64,000 nucleotides of DNA from Streptomyces sp. NBC_01231 (GTDB lineage Bacteria; Actinomycetota; Actinomycetes; Streptomycetales; Streptomycetaceae). The stretch spans positions 3,968,001 to 4,032,000 of the forward strand of contig CP108521.1 in the NCBI GenBank assembly GCA_035999765.1, read 5' to 3'. The first letter of the stretch is position 1, and the number at the start of each line of letters is the position of its first letter. The notes under the pieces are model-generated. The model worked only from the letters and a program-made list of their open reading frames with translations, did not search any database and had not been told where the DNA came from. Shown here piece after piece: positions 16,782 through 25,032 of this stretch. The translations under genes were made by a program, and so were the position numbers.

Positions 16782-17398
16782 CCGCAACGACGGCGGTGCT
16801 GCGTCTGGCGCTCGATCCGGCCGCGCAGGATCTGCTGTTCCGAGAGGCCAGGACGGCGAACACCTTCACGTCCGAACCGGTGACGGACGATCAGATCCGG
16901 GCCGTCCACGACCTGGTGAAGTACGCCCCAACGTCCATGAACCAGCAGCCGCTGCGGATCGTGCTCGTGCGGTCGGCGGAGGCACGGCAGCGGCTTGTAC
17001 GGCACATGGTGGGCAACAACGCGGCGAAGGTGAGTGCCGCGCCGCTGGTGGCGCTGCTCGCTGCGGACCACGAGTTCCACGAGAAGCTGCCCAGGCTCTT
17101 CCCGCACCGGCCCGAGGTCCGCGAGCTGTTCGCCGACCGTGCGGTGCGCGAGGAGTCGGCACGCTTCAACGCCACTTTGCAGATCGCCTACTTCATCCTC
17201 GGAGTACGAGCCGCTGGGCTGGCCGCCGGTCCGATCGTGGGATTCGACACCGAAGGCCTCGACAGGGAGTTCTTCGGTGAGCGCGAGCAGCGCACCGCCA
17301 CGGTCCTGACCGTCGTCAACCTGGGCAAGCCCGCTGAGAACGCCTGGTCCGCCCGGCTTCCGCGGCTCGACTTCCACGAGGTTGTCACCACGGTCTGA
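16778..17398 (+). CDS. Nitroreductase-family FMN protein (RutE/HadB-like)
   Basis: 206 residues. Nitroreductase fold with the N-terminal ARTANTFTSEPVTDDQIRAVHDLVKYAPTSMNQQPLRIV (FMN-binding region near residues 25-60) and C-terminal VGFDTEGLDREFF and NLGKPAE. It is closest in pattern to the malonic-semialdehyde reductase RutE branch. In this operon it could supply reduced flavin to the group D monooxygenase, reduce a quinone or enone, or act on the starter unit; no feature decides. GTG start overlapping the preceding stop (GTGA), 39 nt before KS-alpha. Confidence 0.8.
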   Translation: MTATTAVLRLALDPAAQDLLFREARTANTFTSEPVTDDQIRAVHDLVKYAPTSMNQQPLRIVLVRSAEARQRLVRHMVGNNAAKVSAAPLVALLAADHEFHEKLPRLFPHRPEVRELFADRAVREESARFNATLQIAYFILGVRAAGLAAGPIVGFDTEGLDREFFGEREQRTATVLTVVNLGKPAENAWSARLPRLDFHEVVTTV

Positions 17399-17437
17399 AC
17401 AGGATGTGTCCATGTCTGGCGTAGGGGGAGACTCGTC

Positions 17438-18703
17438 ATGAACCGCCGTGTGGTAATCACGGGATTAGGAGTTATGGCGCCCGGTGGGGCAAGCACGAAG
17501 GAATTCGTGGACCTGCTGACCTCCGGACGCACCGCCACCCGACGTATTTCCTTTTTCGACCCGTCGCCGTTCCGCTCACAGGTCGGCGCGGAATGCGACT
17601 TCGATCCCGAGGCGGCCGGGCTGACGCACCGGCAGATCCGCCGGATGGACCGGGCGACGCAACTCGCCGCCATCTCCACCCGGGAGTGCCTGGCCGACAG
17701 CGGGCTGGCGTTCGAGGAGCTCGATCCCGGCCGGATCGGCGTCAGCGTCGGCACGGCGGTCGGTGCGACCACCAGTTTGGAACGCGAGTACCTCGCGCTG
17801 TCGGACACCGGACGGGAGTGGCTGGTCGACCCCGCATACCTGTCACCGCACATGTTCGACTACTTCGTGCCGAGCTCGCTGGCGGCCGAGGTGGCGTGGC
17901 AGGTGGGCGCGGAGGGGCCGGCCACCATCGTGTCTTCGGGATGCACGTCTGGCCTCGACTCGGTCGGACACGCCTATCAGCTCGTCGCCGAGGGTTCCGC
18001 CGACGTGATGGTGACCGGCGCCGCGGACGCGCCGATCTCACCGATCGCGGTGTCCTGCTTCGACGCCATCAAGGCCACCACCTCACGCAACGACGACCCC
18101 GAACACGCATCCCGTCCGTTCGACCGGACCCGCGACGGATTCGTCCTCGCCGAGGGGGCCGCCATGCTCGTCCTGGAGGAGCGTGAGCATGCGAGGCGCC
18201 GCGGTGCCCACATCTACGCGGAGATCACCGGCTATGCCACACGCTGCAACGCGTACCACATGACCGGTCTCAAGCCCGACGGGCGGGAAATGTCAGCGGC
18301 GATCACCGCGGCACTCGACGAGTCCCGGATCGACCCCACCGCGGTGGGCTACGTCAACGCGCACGGTTCCGGGACGAAGCAGAACGACCGACACGAGACC
18401 GCGGCGTTCAAGAGCGCGCTCGGCCCCCATGCCTACGAGACACCGGTCAGCTCTATCAAATCCATGGTCGGACATTCGTTGGGCGCGATCGGCTCCATCG
18501 AGATCGTGGCCTGCGCGCTGGCCATCCGGCACGGCTTCGTGCCGCCCACCGCCAACCTGCACGAAGCCGATCCTGAGTGCGACCTGGACTACGTGCCGCT
18601 GACCGCGAGGCAGCAGCGGGTGGACACCGCGCTCAGTGTCGGCAGCGGCTTCGGTGGATTCCAGAGCGCGATGGTTCTTCGACGTGAAGGAGAGGTTCGA
18701 TGA
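17438..18703 (+). CDS. Type II PKS ketosynthase KS-alpha
   Basis: 421 residues, standard size. Cys169 in IVSSGCTSGLDSVGHAY is the condensing nucleophile; His309 (NAHGSGTKQND) and His346 (KSMVGHSLGAIGSIE) with Lys341 complete the active site. It forms the heterodimer with the next gene product to build the poly-beta-ketone on ACP. Start: ATG at 17438 after GGGGGAG. Overlaps the CLF start by 4 nt (ATGA). The SSGCTSG form (rather than STGCTSG) is a small deviation. Confidence 0.95.
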   Translation: MNRRVVITGLGVMAPGGASTKEFVDLLTSGRTATRRISFFDPSPFRSQVGAECDFDPEAAGLTHRQIRRMDRATQLAAISTRECLADSGLAFEELDPGRIGVSVGTAVGATTSLEREYLALSDTGREWLVDPAYLSPHMFDYFVPSSLAAEVAWQVGAEGPATIVSSGCTSGLDSVGHAYQLVAEGSADVMVTGAADAPISPIAVSCFDAIKATTSRNDDPEHASRPFDRTRDGFVLAEGAAMLVLEEREHARRRGAHIYAEITGYATRCNAYHMTGLKPDGREMSAAITAALDESRIDPTAVGYVNAHGSGTKQNDRHETAAFKSALGPHAYETPVSSIKSMVGHSLGAIGSIEIVACALAIRHGFVPPTANLHEADPECDLDYVPLTARQQRVDTALSVGSGFGGFQSAMVLRREGEVR

Positions 18704-19935
18704 GGTCGCCGGCAGTCGTCACCGGGATCGGGGTGATGGCCCCGAACGGAACAGGCGGAGACGAGTTCTGGAAGGCCACGCTGGAAGGGCACAGCGGCCT
18801 GCGCACGATCGCCGGGTTCGACCCGTCACGGTATCCGGTGCGGCTCGCCGGCCAGATCCCCGACTTCGAAGCCGAACAGCATTTGCCCAGCCGGCTGTTG
18901 CCGCAGACCGACCGGGTCACCCGGCTTGCCCTGGTCGCCGCGGACATGGCGCTGACGGATGCCGGCGTCGACTCCGGCGAGTTGCCGGAGTACGGGATGG
19001 GCGTCGTCACCTCCAACGCCACCGGCGGCTTCGAGTTCACCCACACAGAGATCAACAAACTCTGGACCAAGGGCTCCCGGTTCGTCAGTGTGTACGAATC
19101 ATTCGCCTGGTTCTACGCGGTCAACACGGGCCAGATCTCCATCCGGCACGGCATGCGCGGGCCGAGCGCGGTACTCGTCGCCGAACAGGCGGGCGGCCTG
19201 GACGCGGTGGGCCACGCGCGGCGCACCATACGCAGGGGGACCGCGCTGTCGGTCACCGGTGGGGTCGAGTCGTCGTTCGATCCCTGGGGCTGGGTGTCGC
19301 ACATCGCCGGCGGCCGGCTGAGCAGGCACGAGGACCCGCAGCAGGCGTACCGGCCGTTCGACTCGAAGGCGAGCGGATACCTGCCCGGCGAGGGAGGCGC
19401 CATCCTGGTCCTGGAGGACCCGGAGGAGGCGCGCCGCAGAGCCGCGCCCCATGTCTACGGTGAGATCGCCGGGTACGCGGCGACCTTCGACCCCAGGCCG
19501 GGGTCGGGCAGGCCGCCGGGGCTGCGACGGGCCGCCGAACTCGCCCTCGACGACGCCCGCATGCGACCCGACGAGATCGACGTGGTCTTCGCCGACGCCG
19601 CGGGTGTCCCGGAACTGGACGGGGTCGAAGCCGAGGCGATCTCCGGCCTGTTCGGTCCGTACGCCGTCCCCGTCACCGCCCCGAAGACATTGACCGGTCG
19701 GCTGTACTCCGGCGGCGGTCCGCTGGACATCGCCTCGGCGCTCTACGCGATCCGGGACGAGGTCGTTCCGCCGACGTTCCACGTGACGGACGTCCCGCCG
19801 GACTACCGGATCGACCTGGTTCGCGACACGCCCCGCAACCGACCGGTCCGGTCCGCCCTGGTACTGGCGCGGGGGAAGGGCGGTTTCAACTCCGCAGTGG
19901 TCGTACGGGCGGTCAGGGGGGCATCGACATCCTGA
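18700..19935 (+). CDS. Chain length factor (KS-beta)
   Basis: 411 residues, homologous to KS-alpha but with Gln163 in VLVAEQAGGLDAVGHA replacing the catalytic Cys, the hallmark of CLFs, where it decarboxylates malonyl-ACP and helps set chain length. GFEFTHTEINKLWTKGSRFVSVYESFAWFYAVNTGQISIRHG matches the dimer-interface region lining the chain tunnel. Chain length cannot be inferred reliably by eye. It ends the PKS operon and is followed by a perfect 62-bp palindrome. Confidence 0.95.
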   Translation: MRSPAVVTGIGVMAPNGTGGDEFWKATLEGHSGLRTIAGFDPSRYPVRLAGQIPDFEAEQHLPSRLLPQTDRVTRLALVAADMALTDAGVDSGELPEYGMGVVTSNATGGFEFTHTEINKLWTKGSRFVSVYESFAWFYAVNTGQISIRHGMRGPSAVLVAEQAGGLDAVGHARRTIRRGTALSVTGGVESSFDPWGWVSHIAGGRLSRHEDPQQAYRPFDSKASGYLPGEGGAILVLEDPEEARRRAAPHVYGEIAGYAATFDPRPGSGRPPGLRRAAELALDDARMRPDEIDVVFADAAGVPELDGVEAEAISGLFGPYAVPVTAPKTLTGRLYSGGGPLDIASALYAIRDEVVPPTFHVTDVPPDYRIDLVRDTPRNRPVRSALVLARGKGGFNSAVVVRAVRGASTS

Positions 19936-19942
19936 CCCGTCG

Positions 19943-20004
19943 TTCAGCCCTTTGGCCCGTCGCGGCCCCGGTGCACCGGGGCCGCGACGGGCCAAAGGGC
20001 TGAA
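19943..20004. terminator. Perfect 62-bp palindrome between convergent CLF and oxidase genes
   Basis: Both 31-nt halves (19943-19973 and 19974-20004) are exact reverse complements, starting 8 nt past the CLF stop and ending 38 nt from the oxidase stop. Almost certainly a bidirectional terminator; no pause loop beyond the central TGCA. Confidence 0.85.
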
Positions 20005-20041
20005 CTGCCCGAAGACGAAGGAGCGCGAGCGCGCCACCCGC

Positions 20042-21166
20042 TCATTCGGGCATGGGCGCTGCCTTCCGCAGATCGCGGACGGTTTTCGCACCGACGAATG
20101 CCATGGTGTTGCGCAGGTCGCCGACCATGTCGTCCAGTACGGACCGCACGCCCTGTGGGCCGTGCACGGCCAGACCCCACAGCACAGGCCGGCCCACCAG
20201 GACGGCATCCGCCCCGCAGACCAGCGCGACGGCGGCATGGGTGCCGCTGCGCACGCCGGAGTCGAAGTAGACGGGTACGGCCCCGTCCACCTGCTCGACC
20301 ACCCCCGGCAGGGCGTCGATGCTGGCGATACTCCGGTCGTGCTGCGAGCCGCCGTGGTTGGACACCACGACTGCCGCCGCACCGGCGCCCACGGCTCGCA
20401 CCGCGTCGTCAGGGTGCAGAACGCCCTTGACGATCACCGGCAGCGGGGAGCGGCCGATCAGGTCCTCCAGATCGTTCCAGCCGCACCCGGGGTGGGGAAA
20501 CACATGGTCGATGAACTGCTGGGGCGTCGCTTCCGAGTGCCCTTGGCGCCACAGGCCGAGCAGTTCCTTGAAGTACGGCTCGCGGACCAGAGCGGGCGAC
20601 GCCTCTTCCGCCACCGTGTTGTCGAAGCTCTGGAAGGTGTTGTCCGAGTCCCGGTGCCGCTCGGCCATCACCGGAAGGTCCACCGTGCAGACGATCGCGT
20701 CGAAGCCCGCGGCCTCCGCCTGACGAACCAGTTCGTCGTTCAGCCGGCGGTCCTTCGTGATGTACATCTGGCGCCACCGCACCTGACTCGCCGCCGCGCC
20801 GGCCACCTGTTCCGGCGAACAGCTGCCGAACAACGAGAGGCAGAATCCCATCCCGAGTTCCGCGGCGGAACGCGCCGTCGCGACCTCGGCATCCCTGTGG
20901 TACAGGCGTTGCATCCCCATGGGAGCCACCAGAAACGGAGCCGCCAGCGAACCGCCCACGACCTCGACCGCGGTGTCGATATCGGACACGTCGCGCATCA
21001 CCCGGGGAACGAGACGGAAGGCATCCAACTTCCGCACGTTGCGAAGAACAGTGGCTTCGTCCCCGGCTCCCCCGGCCGCGTAGTGGAATACCTCAGCGGG
21101 AAGTCTCTCCTGCGCCGCGGCCGACAGCACATCAATTGTGCTGCGGGGTACGGTGTCTGCCGCCAT
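20042..21166 (-). CDS. FMN-dependent alpha-hydroxyacid oxidase-family protein
   Basis: 374 residues, TIM-barrel flavoprotein of the glycolate/mandelate/lactate oxidase family. Aligned by eye to spinach glycolate oxidase: Tyr29 (Y24), Tyr135 (Y129), Asp163 (D157), Lys247 (K230) and the base His271 (H254) are kept. The Arg that holds the substrate carboxylate (R257, in SNHGGRQ) is Ser274 here (SNHGGSQHD; codon TCG). The enzyme may thus oxidise a substrate without a free carboxylate, for instance a polyketide alcohol or an ester-bound hydroxyacid, or it may have lost the reaction. SARP-type repeats about 104 nt upstream tie it to the cluster. Confidence 0.85.
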   Translation of the reverse strand: MAADTVPRSTIDVLSAAAQERLPAEVFHYAAGGAGDEATVLRNVRKLDAFRLVPRVMRDVSDIDTAVEVVGGSLAAPFLVAPMGMQRLYHRDAEVATARSAAELGMGFCLSLFGSCSPEQVAGAAASQVRWRQMYITKDRRLNDELVRQAEAAGFDAIVCTVDLPVMAERHRDSDNTFQSFDNTVAEEASPALVREPYFKELLGLWRQGHSEATPQQFIDHVFPHPGCGWNDLEDLIGRSPLPVIVKGVLHPDDAVRAVGAGAAAVVVSNHGGSQHDRSIASIDALPGVVEQVDGAVPVYFDSGVRSGTHAAVALVCGADAVLVGRPVLWGLAVHGPQGVRSVLDDMVGDLRNTMAFVGAKTVRDLRKAAPMPE

Positions 21167-21269
21167 GTGACCTCCTGATTACCGTGAAGTGATTGCTGCC
21201 GCCCGACCGTCGGTATTCCGACGATGCCCTCGGCGGCAGGAGCAACAGTGACGACGGATGCTCGCCCTT

Positions 21270-21287
21270 CGCTAAAGGAACACTCCA
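21270..21287 (-). promoter_or_regulatory. SARP heptamer repeats before the hydroxyacid oxidase
   Basis: On the minus strand TGGAGTG (21281-21287) and TTTAGCG (21270-21276), separated by TTCC, 11-bp period. The G-T-G-TTCC-TT core also occurs in the repeat before the glycosyltransferase. Confidence 0.5.
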
Positions 21288-21335
21288 GGCATGTGGTCTG
21301 AGCAGTGCACTTGCCGCCACCGTGCGGAAAGGCCA

Positions 21336-21353
21336 TTCAGCGGTGATTGAGCG
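21336..21353 (+). promoter_or_regulatory. SARP heptamer repeats before the carboxyltransferase
   Basis: TTCAGCG (21336-21342) and TTGAGCG (21347-21353), 11-bp period, 133 nt before the ATG at 21486. The first heptamer is identical to that before ACP1. Confidence 0.6.
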
Positions 21354-21485
21354 ATTCGTTAGCAGGGCTGGCGATGCTCACCTGAGAACCGGCGCAGCGG
21401 TTTCCACGGCACGGCAGATCCACGGGTGGAGGTATCCGATGTCGAGAACTGTCTCGAGGGCACGCGGAGAATCACGGAGGACCTC

Positions 21486-23132
21486 ATGAGCCTGGTGGAC
21501 GAACGGCACGCCGAACACCGGCCCACGACGGGGCCGAATCCTCGTGCGCCACTCGACGCGTCAGGCGGGTCCCTCCTCGGTTCCCGGACGCCGGAGCGCT
21601 TGGCCGAGTTGCACGAGATCCGTGCGCAGGCGCTCGCCGGCCCGAGCGAGAAGGCCACCGAGGCGCAGCACGCCAAGGGCAAGCTGACCGCGAGGGAGCG
21701 CATCGAGCTGGTGGTGGATCCGGGTTCGTTCCGGGAGGTCGAGCAGTTGCGCCGGCACCGGGCGACCGGGTTCGGCCTGGAGGCCAAGAAGCCGTACACG
21801 GACGGTGTCATCACCGGCTGGGGCACGGTGGAGGGCCGTACGGTCTTCGTCTACGCCCATGACTTCCGCATCTTCGGCGGCGCGCTGGGCGAGGCCCACG
21901 CCACGAAGATCCACAAGATCATGGACATGGCCATCGCGGCCGGTGCCCCGCTGGTGTCGCTGAACGACGGTGCGGGCGCCCGCATCCAGGAAGGTGTCTC
22001 GGCTCTCGCCGGCTACGGCGGCATCTTCCAGCGCAACACCAAGGCATCCGGCGTCATCCCGCAGATCAGCGTGATGCTCGGCCCGTGCGCGGGAGGCGCG
22101 GCCTACAGCCCCGCCCTCACCGACTTCGTGTTCATGGTCCGCGAGACCTCGCAGATGTTCATCACCGGCCCGGACGTCGTCAAGGCGGTCACCGGCGAGG
22201 AGATCACCCAGAACGGCCTGGGCGGCGCGGACGTGCACGCCGAGACCAGCGGTGTGTGCCACTTCGCCTACGACGACGAGGAGACCTGCCTCGCCGAGGT
22301 GCGCTACCTCCTGTCGATGCTCCCGCAGAACAACCGCGAGAACCCGCCGCGGGTGGAGCCCTCGGACGCCTCGGACCGCCGTTCGGACCTCCTCCTCGAC
22401 CTCGTTCCGGCGGACGGCAACCGTCCGTACGACATGACCAAGGTGATCGAGGAAATCGTCGACGACGGCGACTACCTGGAGGTCCACGAGCGCTGGGCCC
22501 GCAACATCATCTGCGCGCTGGCCCGCCTGGACGGTCAGGTGGTCGGCATCGTGGCCAACCAGCCTTCGTCGCTGGCCGGCGTCCTGGACATCGAAGCGTC
22601 GGAAAAAGCTGCACGCTTTGTCCAGATGTGTGACGCTTTCAATATCCCCATCGTCACGTTCCTGGACGTCCCCGGGTTCCTTCCGGGTGTCGACCAGGAG
22701 CACGGCGGAATCATCCGCCACGGCGCCAAGCTGCTGTACGCCTACTGCAACGCGACCGTCCCGAGGATCTCCCTGATCCTGCGCAAGGCATACGGAGGTG
22801 CGTACATCGTCATGGACAGCCAGTCCATCGGTGCGGACCTCACCTACGCCTGGCCGACCAACGAGATCGCCGTGATGGGCGCGGAAGGCGCCGCCAACGT
22901 CATCTTCCGCAGGCAGATCGCCGAGGCGGAGGACCCCGAGGCCATGCGGGCCCGCATGGTCAAGGAGTACAAGTCCGAGCTGATGCACCCGTACTACGCG
23001 GCCGAGCGCGGCCTCGTCGACGACGTCATCGACCCGGCGGAAACCCGCGAGATCCTGATCCAGTCCCTGGCGATGCTGCACACCAAGCACGCCGACCTGC
23101 CCTACCGCAAGCACGGCAACCCCCCGCAGTGA
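21486..23132 (+). CDS. Acyl-CoA carboxylase beta chain (carboxyltransferase)
   Basis: 548 residues, AccD/PccB type. Both crotonase-like halves are present: GARIQEGVSALAGYGGIFQRN and LGPCAGGAAYSPALTDFVFMV (N-half oxyanion hole), then DVPGFLPGVDQEHGGIIRHGAKLLYAY and RKAYGGAYIVM (C-half). ATG at 21486 with GGAGG 7 nt before it. It pairs with a biotinylated alpha chain, not in the window, to make malonyl- or methylmalonyl-CoA. Acc subunits also sit in the R1128 cluster (ZhuE/ZhuF). SARP repeats upstream suggest it supplies extender units when the cluster is on; no epsilon subunit gene follows. Confidence 0.9.
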   Translation: MSLVDERHAEHRPTTGPNPRAPLDASGGSLLGSRTPERLAELHEIRAQALAGPSEKATEAQHAKGKLTARERIELVVDPGSFREVEQLRRHRATGFGLEAKKPYTDGVITGWGTVEGRTVFVYAHDFRIFGGALGEAHATKIHKIMDMAIAAGAPLVSLNDGAGARIQEGVSALAGYGGIFQRNTKASGVIPQISVMLGPCAGGAAYSPALTDFVFMVRETSQMFITGPDVVKAVTGEEITQNGLGGADVHAETSGVCHFAYDDEETCLAEVRYLLSMLPQNNRENPPRVEPSDASDRRSDLLLDLVPADGNRPYDMTKVIEEIVDDGDYLEVHERWARNIICALARLDGQVVGIVANQPSSLAGVLDIEASEKAARFVQMCDAFNIPIVTFLDVPGFLPGVDQEHGGIIRHGAKLLYAYCNATVPRISLILRKAYGGAYIVMDSQSIGADLTYAWPTNEIAVMGAEGAANVIFRRQIAEAEDPEAMRARMVKEYKSELMHPYYAAERGLVDDVIDPAETREILIQSLAMLHTKHADLPYRKHGNPPQ

Positions 23133-23159
23133 CCGCCTGCTCAGACCTGTGAAGGCCCG

Positions 23160-24044
23160 TCAGCCCTTGTTGGCGCCCAGGGTGAGGCCGCTGACGAACT
23201 GGCGTTGGAGTGCGAAGTACACGATCAGGGTGGGGATCGCGGTGAGCAGGGCGCCGGCGGCGACGAGGTTGGGGTCGGTGAAGTACTGGCCCGAGAGGTT
23301 GTTCAGGGCGGAGGTGATCGGCATGTTCTCGCCGGTGGAGATCAGGACGATGGCCCAGAAGAAGTCGTTGTAGATCCAGATGGACAGCAGGGTGGCCAGG
23401 GCGGCCATCGCGGGTTTGCACAGGGGCAGCACGATCTGCCAGTACAGGCGCCACACAGAGGCGCCGTCGACGAGGGCGGCCTCGGTCAGTTCGTGCGGCA
23501 GGGAGCGCATGTAGTTGCTGAGCACGAAGGCGCAGAACCCGGACTGGAAGGCGACGTGGATGAGGACCAGGCCGAGAGCTGAGTCGTAGAGCTTGCCGCT
23601 CATGGTGATGCCGGGCAGGTCGATGAGGAGGTAGAGGCGGTAGAGCGGGGTGATGATGACCTGCTGCGGGAGCAGGTTGCCGGCCGTGAACACCAGGAGC
23701 AGGAACAGGTTGACCCTGAAGTCGAAGCGGCTGACGTAGAAGGCCACGCAGGAGGACAGGAACAGGGTCACCAGGACCGCCGGGACCGCGATGAGCAGCG
23801 TGTTCCCGAAGTAGTGCGTCATGTCCGACTGCTCGAACGCGTTGGTGAAGTTGTCGAAGCTGAGCTTGTCGGGCCAGGAGACGTAGCCCTTGGTGCTGGT
23901 CTCGGAGTAGGGGCGCAGGGCGGCGAACAGCGCCCACAGCAGGGGAGCCAGCCAGGCCAGTGCGGTCACGACGAGGAAGGTGTGCAGCAGGACCCGGGCG
24001 GGGCGGATGGGGGTGCGCTGCTTGGTCGCGAGGGTCGCGCTCAT
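23160..24044 (-). CDS. Carbohydrate ABC transporter permease (MalG type)
   Basis: 294 residues, six membrane helices, CUT1 inner component. The EAA loop, ELTEAALVDGASVWRLYWQIVLPLCKPA, lies near residues 190-218. ATG at 24044 overlaps the upstream permease stop by 4 nt. Last gene of a leftward binding-protein/permease/permease operon; no ATPase follows, as usual for Streptomyces systems served by MsiK. Substrate unknown. Confidence 0.9.
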   Translation of the reverse strand: MSATLATKQRTPIRPARVLLHTFLVVTALAWLAPLLWALFAALRPYSETSTKGYVSWPDKLSFDNFTNAFEQSDMTHYFGNTLLIAVPAVLVTLFLSSCVAFYVSRFDFRVNLFLLLVFTAGNLLPQQVIITPLYRLYLLIDLPGITMSGKLYDSALGLVLIHVAFQSGFCAFVLSNYMRSLPHELTEAALVDGASVWRLYWQIVLPLCKPAMAALATLLSIWIYNDFFWAIVLISTGENMPITSALNNLSGQYFTDPNLVAAGALLTAIPTLIVYFALQRQFVSGLTLGANKG

Positions 24045-25021
24045 GCTCGCCGCTCCTTGCGGAAGGTCGCGATCAGGTACGGGATGATCACGGCGAGGGA
24101 GATGACCAGCAGCACGACGGCGATCGCGGAGCCGTATCCGATCCGGCTGGACTCGCCGATGATGTTGTTGGTGACCAGGATCGACAGCAGTTCGGTGCCC
24201 TGGGCGCCCTTGTTGAAGACGAACACGAGGTCGAAGGCGCGCAGCGCCTCGATGATCGTGACGACCAGGACGACGGTGTTGGTGGGGCGCAGGGTGGGGA
24301 AGATGACGTTCTTGAACGTCTGCCACTCGTTGGCACCGTCCAGCGAGGAGGCCTCGCGCAGGGACGGGTCGACGCCCTTGAGGCCGGCCAGGTAGAGGAT
24401 CATCATGTAGCCGGTGTGGCGCCAGCAGGCGGCGACGAGGATGGCCCACAGGTTGAGGTGGGGGTCGCCGATCCAGTCGATGTAGTGGCCGGGTTTGTTG
24501 GCGCCGATGAGGCTGTTGATCAGGCCGGTGTCGGGGTTGTAGATCAGCTGCCAGACGAAGCCGGTGACCGCGAGCGAGACGACGACCGGCAGGAACAGCG
24601 CGGTCTGGTAGACGCGGCTGAACCGGATCTTCTTGTCGAGCTGCACGGCCAGGAACAGCCCGAGCGGGGTCGGGATCAGGATGAGCACGACGAACCAGAT
24701 GACGTTGTGCTGGACGGCGGGCCAGAACTGCGGGTTGCTCGTGAACAGGTCACGGAAGTTCTGCAGCCCGACCCACTTGATGGAGTCGAAGCCGATGCCG
24801 TCCCAGGTGGTGAAGGCCAGCGCGATGGAGGCCAGCGCGGTGACCCAGACCAGGGCCACGTGCAGGATCGTGGGCACGCCGGCCATCAGGCCCAGCGTGA
24901 TGCGGTCGCGGCGGGTGAGCAGGCGCCGGTGGCCCTGCGGGGTCCGCTTGGCGGCGGACGCGGCGCCCGGAGGGGGCACGGCGGCCGCCTCCGGGCTGTT
25001 CGTGGTCGTCTCAGCAGTCAT
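24041..25021 (-). CDS. Carbohydrate ABC transporter permease (MalF type)
   Basis: 326 residues: a cytoplasmic N-terminal tail rich in Pro/Ala, then six membrane segments starting about residue 42, and the EAA loop VDPSLREASSLDGANEWQTFKNVIFPTLRPT near residue 225. Pairs with the MalG-type permease that it overlaps by 4 nt, and follows the binding protein by 11 nt. The ATG at 25021 is chosen because the frame upstream belongs to the binding-protein gene read out of frame. Confidence 0.9.
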   Translation of the reverse strand: MTAETTTNSPEAAAVPPPGAASAAKRTPQGHRRLLTRRDRITLGLMAGVPTILHVALVWVTALASIALAFTTWDGIGFDSIKWVGLQNFRDLFTSNPQFWPAVQHNVIWFVVLILIPTPLGLFLAVQLDKKIRFSRVYQTALFLPVVVSLAVTGFVWQLIYNPDTGLINSLIGANKPGHYIDWIGDPHLNLWAILVAACWRHTGYMMILYLAGLKGVDPSLREASSLDGANEWQTFKNVIFPTLRPTNTVVLVVTIIEALRAFDLVFVFNKGAQGTELLSILVTNNIIGESSRIGYGSAIAVVLLVISLAVIIPYLIATFRKERRA

Positions 25022-25032
25022 GGTGTGGGTGC

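Larger units (their letters stand above)
21167..21485. other. Divergent promoter region, oxidase / carboxylase
   Basis: 319 bases with no gene, holding the promoters of the leftward oxidase and the rightward carboxyltransferase. Contains a SARP-type repeat for each direction (21270-21287 and 21336-21353). Confidence 0.65.

Noticed and set aside
21561..23114. A 517-codon open frame on the minus strand opposite the carboxyltransferase
   Set aside because: Composition is that of an antisense shadow (V/R/D-rich, no motifs); the + strand frame is a clear AccD/PccB protein.
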